Shown here: positions 26,196-35,033 of the stretch, in pieces
Layout: each line of letters starts with the position of its first letter
How positions within the stretch are numbered: position 1 is the first letter of the stretch
Source of the DNA: JBFXAF01 sp050184585
GTDB taxonomy: Bacteria > Pseudomonadota > Alphaproteobacteria > Rhizobiales > Rhizobiaceae
Length of the DNA: 64,000 nucleotides
NCBI GenBank assembly: GCA_050184585.1
Contig: JBFXAF010000008.1
Coordinates: forward strand, 1-64,000
Direction of reading: 5' to 3'
Position numbers and translations under genes: made by a program
The notes under the pieces: model-generated
The model's database searches: none
Seen by the model: the letters and a program-made list of their open reading frames with translations, nothing else
Told to the model about the DNA's origin: nothing

Positions 26196-27926
26196 ATGCC
26201 CTCCGTCATCATCGATCTCGACGTGATCGCCGCGAACACGCAGCGCCTCACCGAATGGCTCAGCCCCCAGGGGGTTTCGGTCTGGGGCGTCGTCAAGGCG
26301 ACCTGCGGGTCGCCGCTGGTCGCGCGCGCCATGCTGCGTGGCGGCGCGACCGGGCTGGCGGATTCGCGCACCGACAACATCCAGCGACTGCGGCATGCCG
26401 GCATCACCTGCCCCGTGATGATGCTGCGCATCCCGTCCGTGTCCGAAGCATCCGAGGTGGTGCGGCTCTGCGAGGTCAGCCTGAACTCCGAGCCGGCCGT
26501 GCTCGATGCGCTGGCCGAAGCCGCCGCCGAACAAGGATGCGTCCATGACGTGATCCTCATGCTCGACATGGGCGACCGGCGGGAGGGCGTTTCGCCGGAA
26601 GAGCTGATGCCGCTAGCCGCCACCGCCATGCGCGAGCCGTCGCTGCGGCTGGCCGGCATCGGCGCCAACTTCATGTGCGCCAGCGGCGTCATGCCCACGG
26701 TCGGCAAGCTCGAGGCGCTCTGCCGCCTCGCCGATCAGGTCGAGCAGAAGTTCGGGACGAAACTCGACATGATCTCGGGCGGCAATTCCTCCAACTTGGC
26801 GCTGATGAAGAGCGAGGGCGTTTCCATGCCGCCGCGCGTCAACAGCCTGCGCGTCGGCTCGACCATCCTGCGCGGCGAGAACTCCTTCACCGGCGGGACG
26901 CTCGACGGCTTCGGCGACGACGCCTTCCTGCTCGAGGCGGAACTGATCGAGATTCGCACCAAGCACTCCCTCCCGGATGGCGAGACCGGGCCCGACGCGT
27001 TCGGCAACCGCGTCGTCTTCGAGGACAAGGGCGCGCGGCTTCGCGGCATCGTCAATCTCGGACGCGTCGACATGCGGCCGGAAGGGCTGAAGCCGCGCCA
27101 TCGAAACATCGGGATCGTGACGGCTTCCAGCGACCATCTGATCGTCGACATCACGGAGGCGAAGAAGTTCGCGGTCGGCGACACGATGCGTTTCGACATG
27201 GACTATGGCGCGCTCGTGCAGTCGATGCTGTCGCCCTACATCGAGAAGCATCTCGCCGGCCGCGAGGCCATCGCGCCGCGGCCGACCGCGGTCAGGCTGA
27301 TCGCCGACCCGTCGATCCACGACCGCGACGAGACCCGCGCCTTCCTCGCCGGCGTGGCGGAACTCGGCCTGGCGGTCAAGCGCGACGGCGTGCCCGCACC
27401 AGCCGACCTGCCGATCTGGATCGTGGCCGAGCGGGAGCACATCCACGATCTGCTGGCCACCGCCGACGACGATGCCGTCGAAGCGGCGCTGCTCTGGATC
27501 GATTCCGAGCCCGGCGACATCGGCCGTGTCGTCTCGCCGGAATCGGCCGCGCTCTTCGGCCTCCAGAAGGCGAACCGAGAGCAGGCGAGGATCATCGAGG
27601 AGCGCGACATGCTGGCGCTCACCATGGAGGACATCGATCTGATCGGGATCCGCGAGGCTGCGCGCAAGGCGATCAAGCGGGTGACCGACATCTCCGACGG
27701 CTTCGGCATGGTGCTGCACGCCTCGGCGGCGCGCGGCATGGCCCGCGATCCGCGCGAGGCCGGGCTTTCCTTCCGTGAATGTTCGGCGATGATGGAACGC
27801 GTCGCGGCGAGCGAGGAGTTGCGCGCCATCGTTCTCGCCGGGCTCGGCCGTAGGCCCAAACGGGCAGCGCTGGAGGCTGCCTACGGCTATCTGCTCAGCG
27901 CGCTGGGAAAGAGGATACTGGGATAG
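26196..27926 (+). CDS. Ornithine-racemase-like PLP domain fused to a degenerate ureohydrolase domain
   Basis: A 576-aa protein. Residues 1-353 match the fold-III (alanine-racemase N-domain) group containing ornithine racemase/YhfX. PLP lysine 34 lies in VWGVVKATCGSP. Family motifs are DSRTDNIQRL, MMLRIPSVSEA, LNSEPAVLDAL, MLDMGDRREGV, ISGGNSSNLAL, LRVGSTILRGE and TASSDHLIVDIT. Residues about 365-576 resemble the second half of arginase/agmatinase: LLWIDSEPGDI where family members have WxDAHxD, ISDGFGMVLHAS where they have SFDxDxxDP, GLSFRECSAM and a final YLLSALGKRIL. The metal-binding residues are therefore lost. A DauA-like D-arginine dehydrogenase follows after 3 bp, so basic amino acid racemisation is the best guess. 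The role of the second domain is unknown. Confidence 0.78.
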   Translation: MPSVIIDLDVIAANTQRLTEWLSPQGVSVWGVVKATCGSPLVARAMLRGGATGLADSRTDNIQRLRHAGITCPVMMLRIPSVSEASEVVRLCEVSLNSEPAVLDALAEAAAEQGCVHDVILMLDMGDRREGVSPEELMPLAATAMREPSLRLAGIGANFMCASGVMPTVGKLEALCRLADQVEQKFGTKLDMISGGNSSNLALMKSEGVSMPPRVNSLRVGSTILRGENSFTGGTLDGFGDDAFLLEAELIEIRTKHSLPDGETGPDAFGNRVVFEDKGARLRGIVNLGRVDMRPEGLKPRHRNIGIVTASSDHLIVDITEAKKFAVGDTMRFDMDYGALVQSMLSPYIEKHLAGREAIAPRPTAVRLIADPSIHDRDETRAFLAGVAELGLAVKRDGVPAPADLPIWIVAEREHIHDLLATADDDAVEAALLWIDSEPGDIGRVVSPESAALFGLQKANREQARIIEERDMLALTMEDIDLIGIREAARKAIKRVTDISDGFGMVLHASAARGMARDPREAGLSFRECSAMMERVAASEELRAIVLAGLGRRPKRAALEAAYGYLLSALGKRILG

Positions 27927-27929
27927 ACC

Positions 27930-29057
27930 ATGCCGGAGACATTCGACATCGCCATCGTCGGCGGCGGCATCGCCGGCATCTCGCTTGCCTGGCATCTTGC
28001 CGGAAGGCGCACGGTTGTCGTGCTGGAGCGCGAGACGGCGCTCGGCTATCACGCGACCGGGCGGTCGGCCGCGGAGTTCGCCTTCCGCTTCCACACGCCG
28101 CTCGTCGCCAGGCTCGCGGCGATCAGCTACCCGTTCCTGTCCGCGCCGCCGCCGGGGTTCACGGAGACCGCGCTACTCAAACGGCGCGGCAATCTCATTG
28201 TCGCCGACATTGAGAAAGCCGCGCAGCTCGCCGACGTCTACGCCACCGAGAGCGCGACGATGCACGGGCTGGAACGGCTCACCGTCGATCACGCGATCGA
28301 ACGCGCGCCCATCCTCAATCCCGACTGGCTTGCCGGCGCCTTCTACGATCCCGACTGCTGGGACATCGAGGCGGAAAATCTCCTGCAGGGCTACGCCAAG
28401 GGAGCGCGAGCTGCGGGCGGGATCATCAGGACCGGGGTCGAGGTGAAGGCGACGCGGCGCGACGGCGGGGCATGGGCGCTGGAAACGAGCGGCGGCGAGG
28501 TTCGCGCAAGCACGGTCGTCAATGCCGCCGGAGCCTGGGCCGACGCTCTCGCCGAACTCTGCGGCGTGCCGGCGCTGGGCATCGTCCCCTACCGGCGCAC
28601 TGCGATCACCGTGGATGCGCCTGGCGTCGACGTCGGCGCGCTGCCGGAAATCTCCGAGGTCGCTGACACCTTCTACATGAAGCCGGAGGCCGGTCGGCTG
28701 CTGGTTTCGCCATGCGACGCGACCGAGAGCCCGCCCTGCGACGCGCAACCTGAAGAACTCGATGTCGCCTATGCCGCCTGGTACGTCGAGCAGGCGACGA
28801 CCATCGCGATGCGCCATGTCGCGCATTCTTGGGCGGGCCTGCGCACCTTCGCCCCCGACAAGGCTCCGGTCGTCGGGTTTTCGTCCAAGGCCGACGGCTT
28901 CTTCTGGCTTGCCGGCCAGGGCGGCTTCGGTATCCAGACGGCGCCTGCGCTGGGGTCTCTGGCGGCGGAACTGATCGTGGCGGGGGCTGCGCCTGAGGGT
29001 TTTGTCGCGCAGGGGCTGACTGCCGAGCCCTTCGCGCCGGCAAGGCTGGGCGGGTAG
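27930..29057 (+). CDS. FAD-dependent D-amino acid dehydrogenase, DauA (D-arginine dehydrogenase)-like
   Basis: A 375-aa flavoprotein of the DAO family. The N-terminal dinucleotide-binding motif is IAIVGGGIAGISLAWHLAG, followed by VVVLERETALGYHATGRSAA. The whole length tracks Pseudomonas aeruginosa DauA, also 375 aa: FYDPDCWDIEAENLLQGY, VNAAGAWADALAEL, YRRTAITVDAPG, TFYMKPEAGRLLVSPCDA, HSWAGLRTFAPD and FFWLAGQGGFGIQTAPALG. DauA oxidises D-Arg, D-Lys and related D-amino acids to 2-oxo acids plus ammonia. It is coupled (3-bp gap) to the racemase fusion upstream, which would supply the D-enantiomer. It converges on the nitrilase-family gene with 2 bp between stops. Confidence 0.87.
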   Translation: MPETFDIAIVGGGIAGISLAWHLAGRRTVVVLERETALGYHATGRSAAEFAFRFHTPLVARLAAISYPFLSAPPPGFTETALLKRRGNLIVADIEKAAQLADVYATESATMHGLERLTVDHAIERAPILNPDWLAGAFYDPDCWDIEAENLLQGYAKGARAAGGIIRTGVEVKATRRDGGAWALETSGGEVRASTVVNAAGAWADALAELCGVPALGIVPYRRTAITVDAPGVDVGALPEISEVADTFYMKPEAGRLLVSPCDATESPPCDAQPEELDVAYAAWYVEQATTIAMRHVAHSWAGLRTFAPDKAPVVGFSSKADGFFWLAGQGGFGIQTAPALGSLAAELIVAGAAPEGFVAQGLTAEPFAPARLGG

Positions 29058-29059
29058 GG

Positions 29060-29833
29060 CTACGCCGTGCGCAGATCGGCCAGATAGGGGTTCGCCGCGG
29101 CCGAGACGGCATAGTCGGCTGGCCTGATTTCCGCGCTGAGCAGCGCCTCCCTCACGCCCGCCTTGGCGAGCAGCGCGCCATCCGGCGCGGCTATGCCGGA
29201 CAGGCCCGCATAGGCGAAGCGCTCGTCGGCGCCGCAATGGTCGACATAGGCGAGGAAGACCTGGTTCTCGAAGGCGCGGACCGGGATCATCTTCTGGGCG
29301 ATCAGCGCGGCATGGTCGGATGCCGGAAGCGCCGTCGGGACGAGGACGAGTTGAGCGCCGGACTGGGCCAGACGGCGGACGTTCTCGGGAAACTCGACGT
29401 CGTAGCAGATCAGCATGCCGAGCCTCAGGCCGCCATACTCGAAGACATTGGCCGTCGGCTCGCCGGCGGCGAAATGGCGGCGCTCGTAATCGCCGTAGAG
29501 ATGCGACTTGCGGTAGACGATCCGCCGGCCGGAGGGGTCGACGAAGAGCGCGCTGTTCCAGACCCGGCCGTCCGCCGTCTCCGCGAAGCCGGCGACGATG
29601 GCGACGCCATGCCGGGCGGCTAGGGCTGCGAGACGCGAGGCCGCCGCTCCGTGGGATGCCTCGGCCAGGGTGGCGAACGCGTCGGCCGCGCCATAACCCG
29701 TCACCGCAAGCTCGGGCGCCACCAGGAGCCTGGCGCCCTTGCCGGCCGCCTCGGCCACCGCCCGCTCGATGCGCGCGAGGTTGGCGTCGACGTCGCCGGC
29801 CTTCGCGACCATCTGAAGCGCCGTGATCTTCAT
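29060..29833 (-). CDS. Carbon-nitrogen hydrolase (nitrilase superfamily amidase)
   Basis: A 257-aa hydrolase with the Glu-Lys-Cys triad visible in LVAPELAVTGY (Glu), VYRKSHLYGDYE (Lys) and MLICYDVEFPEN (Cys). The length and YRKSHLYGDYER resemble aliphatic amidase, N-carbamoylputrescine amidase and omega-amidase-like branches; the substrate is unknown. ATG 29833 overlaps the upstream permease stop (TGATG on the minus strand), placing it as the last gene of the 33735-29060 ABC operon. An amidase acting on the imported compound is therefore likely. Confidence 0.88.
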   Translation of the reverse strand: MKITALQMVAKAGDVDANLARIERAVAEAAGKGARLLVAPELAVTGYGAADAFATLAEASHGAAASRLAALAARHGVAIVAGFAETADGRVWNSALFVDPSGRRIVYRKSHLYGDYERRHFAAGEPTANVFEYGGLRLGMLICYDVEFPENVRRLAQSGAQLVLVPTALPASDHAALIAQKMIPVRAFENQVFLAYVDHCGADERFAYAGLSGIAAPDGALLAKAGVREALLSAEIRPADYAVSAAANPYLADLRTA

Positions 29834-30633
29834 CAGCCGGGCTCGGACGACATGGCGCCGAGCAGGCGGCGAATGTCGCCAAATCGGGCGATCAGCCCGA
29901 AGACGAGCGCCGCGAGCGCGACGAAGAAGACCGACACCGCAGCCATCGTCGGCGTGTAGCCGTAGCGTAGCGCGTTGAAGATCTTGATCGGCAGCGTCTC
30001 CATGGTGAAGCCGACCGTCATGTAGGCGATGATGTACTCGTTGAGCGACAGCACGAAGGCGAAGGCGTAGCCGGAGACCATGTAGGGCAGGATCAGCGGC
30101 AGCACGACCGTCTTCAGAACCGTGCGCTCGTCGGCGCCCATCGTCGACGCCGCCTCGACCAGCGACCGATCGATCGAGGCGAAGCCGAGAGACAGGGTCA
30201 CCAGCGGAAGGGTGACGAAGAAGATCGCGTGGCTGATCGCCGCCGTCCATGGCTGGCCGTAGAAGCCGGCGGTCGCCCAGAAGGTGAGGAAGCCGAGCGC
30301 GGTGATGACCGGCGGCAGGATGAAGGGAGCCAGTCCCAGCACCTGGAAGATCCCCGCCCACGGTGCGATGCGGCGCCACAGGAACCAGGCGAGCGGCATG
30401 GCGATGGCGACGGCGATCGCCGCCGAACTCAGCGCCAGCAGCAGCGAGGCGATCAGCGCCGAGCGCCATTCCGGGTTGGCGAATATCTGGCCGTACCAGT
30501 CGAGCGAGAAGCCGACCGGCGGGAAGGCGAGGTCCTGCTTCTCGTTCACCGAAACGCCCGCGACCACGATCATCGGGCCGGTCAGGAACAGCGCCACCAG
30601 GAAGAAGTAGAGCCGGCGAAGGAAGGCGTTCAT
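29833..30633 (-). CDS. ABC transporter permease (PotC type)
   Basis: A 266-aa inner-membrane permease with about six membrane segments. The EAA loop is IDRSLVEAASTMGADERTVLKTVVLP. It starts MNAFLRRLYFFLVALFLTGP at 30633, overlapping the other permease by 4 bp, and its stop overlaps the amidase start. The longer in-frame reading to 31119 lies inside the neighbouring permease gene and is a shadow. Confidence 0.92.
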   Translation of the reverse strand: MNAFLRRLYFFLVALFLTGPMIVVAGVSVNEKQDLAFPPVGFSLDWYGQIFANPEWRSALIASLLLALSSAAIAVAIAMPLAWFLWRRIAPWAGIFQVLGLAPFILPPVITALGFLTFWATAGFYGQPWTAAISHAIFFVTLPLVTLSLGFASIDRSLVEAASTMGADERTVLKTVVLPLILPYMVSGYAFAFVLSLNEYIIAYMTVGFTMETLPIKIFNALRYGYTPTMAAVSVFFVALAALVFGLIARFGDIRRLLGAMSSEPG

Positions 30634-31484
30634 CCGGCATTCTCCCTGCGCCCGATCAACAGCGTCATGCCCACAAGCGCCAGCGAGATCAGCACGAGGA
30701 ACACTGCCATCGCGGCGGCGAAGGGCATGTTCGATTGGTAGATCGCCTGGTCGGTGATCAGCACCGACAGGGTCCAGTGCTGCGGCCGGCCGAGGATCTG
30801 CGGCAGCAGATAGGAGCCGAGCGCGAAGACGAAGACCATGATGATGGTGGCGACGATGGTGTTTCTCAGCGCCGGCACGACCACGTTGAGGAACGCGCGG
30901 ACAGGGGACGCGCCGAGCGTCCGCGCGGCCTCCAGCAGCGTCGGGTCGAGCCGCACCAGCGCCGGATAGAGTACGAGGATCGTGTAGGGCAGCGCCTGGT
31001 AGACCATGCCGGTCAGCACCGCACCGAAGCCCGGCAGCAGCGCCACCGGCTCGTCCATCAGTCCCAGCCAGACGAACAGGTTGGTGATGCCGGCGGTGCG
31101 CGAGAACAGCGTCGACCATGCGAAGCCGATAATGACTTCCGAGAGCGACAGGATCGACAGGAGCGCCACCAGCCAGCCCGTCTGGGTACGGCGCGGCGCC
31201 CGCGTCAAGAGGTAGGTGAACGGAAAGGCGATGACGACGCAGCAGGCGGCAACGATGATGGACAGCATCAGCGAGAAGCCGAGCACGCCGCCGAAGAAGG
31301 CCGAGAGGAAGCGGGCGTAGTTGTCGACCACGAAGTCGGGGGTATAGAAGCCCGCCGGATTGCGGCGGAAGAAACTCACCGCGATCATGATGCCGAACGG
31401 TACGACGAAGAAGACGGTCAGCATCAGCCCCGGGAAGAACAGGGGCGTGTAGTCGGCGACCGATCTCGGCGCCTCGCGCCTCAT
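30630..31484 (-). CDS. ABC transporter permease (PotB type)
   Basis: A 284-aa permease with about six membrane segments (first FFPGLMLTVFFVVPFGIMIA). The EAA loop is LDPTLLEAARTLGASPVRAFLNVVVP. It is coupled by 4-bp overlaps to both the ATPase gene upstream and the second permease gene downstream. It belongs to a spermidine/putrescine-type importer, the second such system in the window. Confidence 0.92.
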   Translation of the reverse strand: MRREAPRSVADYTPLFFPGLMLTVFFVVPFGIMIAVSFFRRNPAGFYTPDFVVDNYARFLSAFFGGVLGFSLMLSIIVAACCVVIAFPFTYLLTRAPRRTQTGWLVALLSILSLSEVIIGFAWSTLFSRTAGITNLFVWLGLMDEPVALLPGFGAVLTGMVYQALPYTILVLYPALVRLDPTLLEAARTLGASPVRAFLNVVVPALRNTIVATIIMVFVFALGSYLLPQILGRPQHWTLSVLITDQAIYQSNMPFAAAMAVFLVLISLALVGMTLLIGRRENAG

Positions 31485-32512
31485 GGCTGCACCACCACGC
31501 AGCGGTCCGGCGCGAGAAGTACGCCCACCGTCTGGCCGGTCGTCACCTCGGGGCGCTCGCGCGGCGTCGCGACAGCGACCACCATCGTGCCCTTCACATC
31601 GACGAAGGTCTCGATGGTGCCGCCGAGATCGCGCACGAAGGTCACCGTGCCGTCGACGGTCCCCCTGCCCGGGGCAGTCACCTGCACGTCCTCCGGCCGG
31701 ATCGACACGAAGGCCTTGCCGGACGGCGTGGCGAGTCCGGCCACGACGCCGCCGAGCACGCTCGCCTGGCCTGAAGCACCCGACGAGACTTCGAGCAGAT
31801 TGGTCGAGCCGATGAAGTCGGCGACGAAGGCGTCGGCCGGCTTGCGGTAAATCTCGATCGGCGGCGCCGCCTGGCGGATCCTGCCCTGGCCCATGACCAC
31901 GACGAGGTCGGCCATGGTCATCGCCTCGCGCTGGTCGTGGGTCACGACGATCGTGGTGACGCCGAGCTGCTGCTGGAGCTGGCGCAGTTCGACCTGCATG
32001 GCTTCGCGCAGCTTGGCGTCGAGCGCCGATAGCGGTTCATCGAGCAGGAAAAGTCGCGGCGAGATGGCGAGCGCACGCGCGATCGCCACGCGCTGTTTCT
32101 GTCCACCGGAAAGCTTCGCCACCGGCCTGTCCGCGAAGCCGTGCAGATGGATGAGCTTGAGGAGTTCGTCGACGCGCGCCCGCTGCTCCTCGCGCGGCCG
32201 GCCGCGTATCCTGAGCGGATAGGCGATGTTGTCGCCGACGGTCAGATGCGGGAACAGCGCCAGCGACTGGAACACCATGCCGAGGTTGCGGCGATGCGTC
32301 GGGACAGGCGTTATGTCCTCGTCGTCGATCATGATCTTGCCGCCGCTCGGCTCCTCGAGCCCGGCGATCATCCGCAGCAGGGTCGTCTTGCCGCAGCCCG
32401 AGGGTCCGAGCAGGCAGACGAAGGTGCCATGCGGAACCGACAGGTTCACGCTTTCAACGGCGTTGAAAGTGCCGAATGACTTGGTGACGTTGCTGATAAC
32501 CAGTCCGGACAT
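31481..32512 (-). CDS. ABC transporter ATP-binding protein (PotA type)
   Basis: A 343-aa ATPase. Walker A is GPSGCGKTTLLRMIAGL, Q-loop VFQSLALFPH, signature LSGGQKQRVAIARALA, Walker B LFLLDEPLSALD and H-loop VVTHDQREAM. The C-terminal TOBE domain includes FVSIRPEDVQV. It lies 134 bp downstream of the binding-protein gene and overlaps the next permease gene by 4 bp. It energises the amine-type importer of this operon. Confidence 0.94.
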   Translation of the reverse strand: MSGLVISNVTKSFGTFNAVESVNLSVPHGTFVCLLGPSGCGKTTLLRMIAGLEEPSGGKIMIDDEDITPVPTHRRNLGMVFQSLALFPHLTVGDNIAYPLRIRGRPREEQRARVDELLKLIHLHGFADRPVAKLSGGQKQRVAIARALAISPRLFLLDEPLSALDAKLREAMQVELRQLQQQLGVTTIVVTHDQREAMTMADLVVVMGQGRIRQAAPPIEIYRKPADAFVADFIGSTNLLEVSSGASGQASVLGGVVAGLATPSGKAFVSIRPEDVQVTAPGRGTVDGTVTFVRDLGGTIETFVDVKGTMVVAVATPRERPEVTTGQTVGVLLAPDRCVVVQP

Positions 32513-32646
32513 GGGCCAACCGTTCGATTGGAGACACCGACATGTTATGGATCACTCGGCCGGGGACCGCTGAAGCGCGGGCGCCCGGCCATCGTGACCT
32601 TCCGCCGTGCGACCGGCACGGCGGATCCGCCAGGTGGGCGGGCCGT

Positions 32647-33735
32647 TCAACCCGCGATCAACTCGGTCCACTTCTGGTTCAGCCAGTCGGACTTCGTCGT
32701 GTAGAGGTCGTAGCGCGGGATGATCGGCGCGATCTCCGACGACACGGACGCGAACTCCTCCGGCGTCAGGTCGAGCACCTCCTTCTTCAGTGTCGGCGCG
32801 GTGCCCACCTTGCGCGACATGAGGCCCTGGATCGAAGGCTGGCTCATGTAGTCGATGAAGACATGCGCCTCCTCGACCTTGGTGGAGGCGCGCGAAAGGC
32901 ACCAGTTGCCCGAGTCCTGGATGCCGCCCTCCTTCGGGAAGGTCGAGCGCACCGGGTGGCCGTCGGCGGCGGCGAGACCAGTGACATCGTGATAGTACTG
33001 GCCCATCGGGATCTCGCCCGACTTCAGCGCCTGCTCGAACTGCGCCTCGTCGCGGTACCAGAGCCGGACGTTCGGCTTCACCTCGGCGAGTTTCTCGAAG
33101 GCCTTCAACTGGCCTTCCTCGGTGTCGAGCGCGTTGGTGCCGCCCATGAAGGTCTTGGCCGTCACTTCGAGAAGGAAGGCGTTGGAAACCAGCGCCAGCA
33201 GGCCGAGCTTGTCCTTGTTCGCGGGATCCCAGAGCGCCGCCCAGCTGTCCGGCGCGGTCGGGTAGGCGTTGGTGTTGGTGACCAGCGTGATGTACCATGC
33301 CACCGCGCCGATGCCGGCGACCCGGCCGTCCAGATACTTGTTGACGAAGTGGTCGAGCAGGTCGCCGTAGTTCTTGATCTTGGCAGGATCGATCGGCGTC
33401 CAAAGCTCTGTCGACTGGCCCTTGAGCGTCGAGGTCTGCGACATCATCGAGAGATCGGCCGGCGCGGCGCCCGCCTTCGCCGCCTGCTCGAGCTGGACGA
33501 GCCAGGCCTCGCCGGTCGGCTCCGCGACCGACTCGACCGCGATGCCGCTCGCCTTGGTGAATTCGGGGAAGATGTTCTTGTCGAACGAATCCTTGAAGTA
33601 GCCGCCATAGACGCCGACCTTGATCGAGCGGTCCTGCGCGCGCAGGACGTTTGGCATGGCGAGCAGGCCGGCGGCGGCCGCGCCGCCCGCCAGAACCGAG
33701 CGGCGGGATACGCCGCGGGAAAGCATCGTCTTCAT
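32647..33735 (-). CDS. ABC transporter substrate-binding protein with Tat signal (PotD type)
   Basis: A 362-aa periplasmic binding protein with a twin-arginine signal SRRSVLAGGAAAAGLLAMP (about residues 10-28). The mature start SIKVGVYGGYFKDSFDKNIF, then VAWYITLVTNTNAYP and DSWAALWDPANKDKLGL, are typical of polyamine/opine-type family 1 binding proteins. It heads the importer operon that ends with the amidase. It lies 52 bp downstream of the ureohydrolase gene on the same strand, so import and hydrolysis of a guanidino or amine compound may be co-expressed. Confidence 0.92.
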   Translation of the reverse strand: MKTMLSRGVSRRSVLAGGAAAAGLLAMPNVLRAQDRSIKVGVYGGYFKDSFDKNIFPEFTKASGIAVESVAEPTGEAWLVQLEQAAKAGAAPADLSMMSQTSTLKGQSTELWTPIDPAKIKNYGDLLDHFVNKYLDGRVAGIGAVAWYITLVTNTNAYPTAPDSWAALWDPANKDKLGLLALVSNAFLLEVTAKTFMGGTNALDTEEGQLKAFEKLAEVKPNVRLWYRDEAQFEQALKSGEIPMGQYYHDVTGLAAADGHPVRSTFPKEGGIQDSGNWCLSRASTKVEEAHVFIDYMSQPSIQGLMSRKVGTAPTLKKEVLDLTPEEFASVSSEIAPIIPRYDLYTTKSDWLNQKWTELIAG

Positions 33736-33787
33736 TTCGCTTCTCCTCTGTTGTCGGCCGGCTTTCTGCCGGCATGTTCCCGTCTCG

Positions 33788-34846
33788 TTATTTCTTGCCG
33801 GCGATCGCCGGGCTGAACACCATCAGGCTCAATATCTCGAACAGCACCTGCGCGCCCGCATGCGCGGTGTTCGTTGTCGCGTCATACTGCGGCGCCACCT
33901 CGACCACGTCGCCGCCGACAAGGTTCACGCCCTTGAGACCGCGCAGGATCGCCAACACCTCGCGCGTGGTCATGCCGCCGACTTCCGGCGTGCCGGTGCC
34001 GGGCGCGAAGGAGGGGTCCAGGCTGTCGATGTCGAAGGAAAGGTATGTCGGCCCGTCCCCGACGATGTCGAGCGCCTTGGCGATCACCGCCTCGATGCCC
34101 ATGCGGTCCACCTCCTCGGCATGTATGACGGTCATGCCGGACTCGTAGGAGAATTCCCACAGATACTCGGCCGATCCGCGAATGCCGATCTGGATCGTGC
34201 GGGAAGGATCGAGCACGCCGTCCAACACCGCATTGCGGAACGGGCCGCCGTGATGGAATTTCGTATGGTCGAAGGCGCCGCCCGTGTCGCAATGGGCGTC
34301 GATGTGGATCATGCCGACCGCCCTCTCGCGGCCCACCGCCTTGAGGATCGGGTGGGTGATCGAATGGTCCCCGCCGACCGACAGCGGAACGACGCCCGCC
34401 GCGACGATCTGGCCGATGCGGCGCTCAATGTCGTCGTGGCTCTGCTCCAGCCGGTAGCGCGAGGCGAAAGGCACGTCGCCGATGTCGGCGACGCGCAGGT
34501 CGAAGACCGGCGCGCAACCGAGCACATGGTTGTAGGGGCCGATGCGCTCGATGGCGCGCAACGCACGCGGACCGAAGCGCGAGCCCGGCCGGTTGGTGAC
34601 GCCGAGGTCCATCGGCACGCCGGTGATGGCGACCTGGAGATCGCCGAAATCCGGCTTGTCGCCGTCGGCGGGCAGGTAGGGCGCGGTCAGGAATGTCGGG
34701 ACGCCGGCGTAGGGCGCGGCCCGCGTGCCGCCTTTGGAAAATATCTTGTCAGCCACCTTGCGGAACGCGGGATCGAAGAGCTCGCCGCCATGCGCCTCGC
34801 CGTACTTGCGGCGCAGCGCCTCCAGCTTTCCCCGATCGTATCCCAT
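33788..34846 (-). CDS. Ureohydrolase (agmatinase/guanidinobutyrase-type)
   Basis: A 352-aa manganese enzyme that hydrolyses a guanidino group to urea plus amine. The metal ligands are intact: SVGGDHSITHP, MIHIDAHCDTGG and YLSFDIDSLDPSFAPGTGTP. An N-terminal extension of about 70 residues precedes the family core (VAITGVPMDLGVTNRPGSRFGP), as in longer agmatinase and guanidinobutyrase homologues. ATG 34846 is chosen; in-frame sequence up to 35215 overlaps the divergent LysR gene. Agmatine, 4-guanidinobutyrate and arginine cannot be separated by eye. The divergent LysR gene, the DauA-like enzyme and the amine importer favour a DauA-guanidinobutyrase route to 4-aminobutyrate. Confidence 0.92.
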   Translation of the reverse strand: MGYDRGKLEALRRKYGEAHGGELFDPAFRKVADKIFSKGGTRAAPYAGVPTFLTAPYLPADGDKPDFGDLQVAITGVPMDLGVTNRPGSRFGPRALRAIERIGPYNHVLGCAPVFDLRVADIGDVPFASRYRLEQSHDDIERRIGQIVAAGVVPLSVGGDHSITHPILKAVGRERAVGMIHIDAHCDTGGAFDHTKFHHGGPFRNAVLDGVLDPSRTIQIGIRGSAEYLWEFSYESGMTVIHAEEVDRMGIEAVIAKALDIVGDGPTYLSFDIDSLDPSFAPGTGTPEVGGMTTREVLAILRGLKGVNLVGGDVVEVAPQYDATTNTAHAGAQVLFEILSLMVFSPAIAGKK

Positions 34847-35010
34847 CCGGCAGACCTCCGTTCGACCTGTCGAGGCACGCTTCGCCGCGGCGTTCCGCGA
34901 ACACCTGGCGTACCCTCGGGCCGCGTTCCCCATCCCGTCTTTTTCTGTGGTTGGGGGCAGTGTTCCGCAACGGCGTTGGAGAATCAATTGATATTGTTCT
35001 AGTGTTGCAT

Positions 35011-35025
35011 GTGAGGAATCCTCAC
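35011..35025. promoter_or_regulatory. Perfect dyad just upstream of the LysR gene
   Basis: GTGAGGA-A-TCCTCAC, 7-bp arms around one base, ends 8 bp before the LysR start codon and overlaps its likely ribosome-binding region. It lies in the 187-bp gap shared with the divergent ureohydrolase gene. It could be an autoregulatory operator or an RNA hairpin. It is not a classical T-N11-A LysR box. Confidence 0.45.
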
Positions 35026-35033
35026 AAGAAGAG

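Noticed and set aside
24347..26707. 786-codon open frame antisense to nucleoside hydrolase, MATE and racemase genes
   Set aside because: Crosses three real genes and reads as Arg/Glu/His-rich noise.
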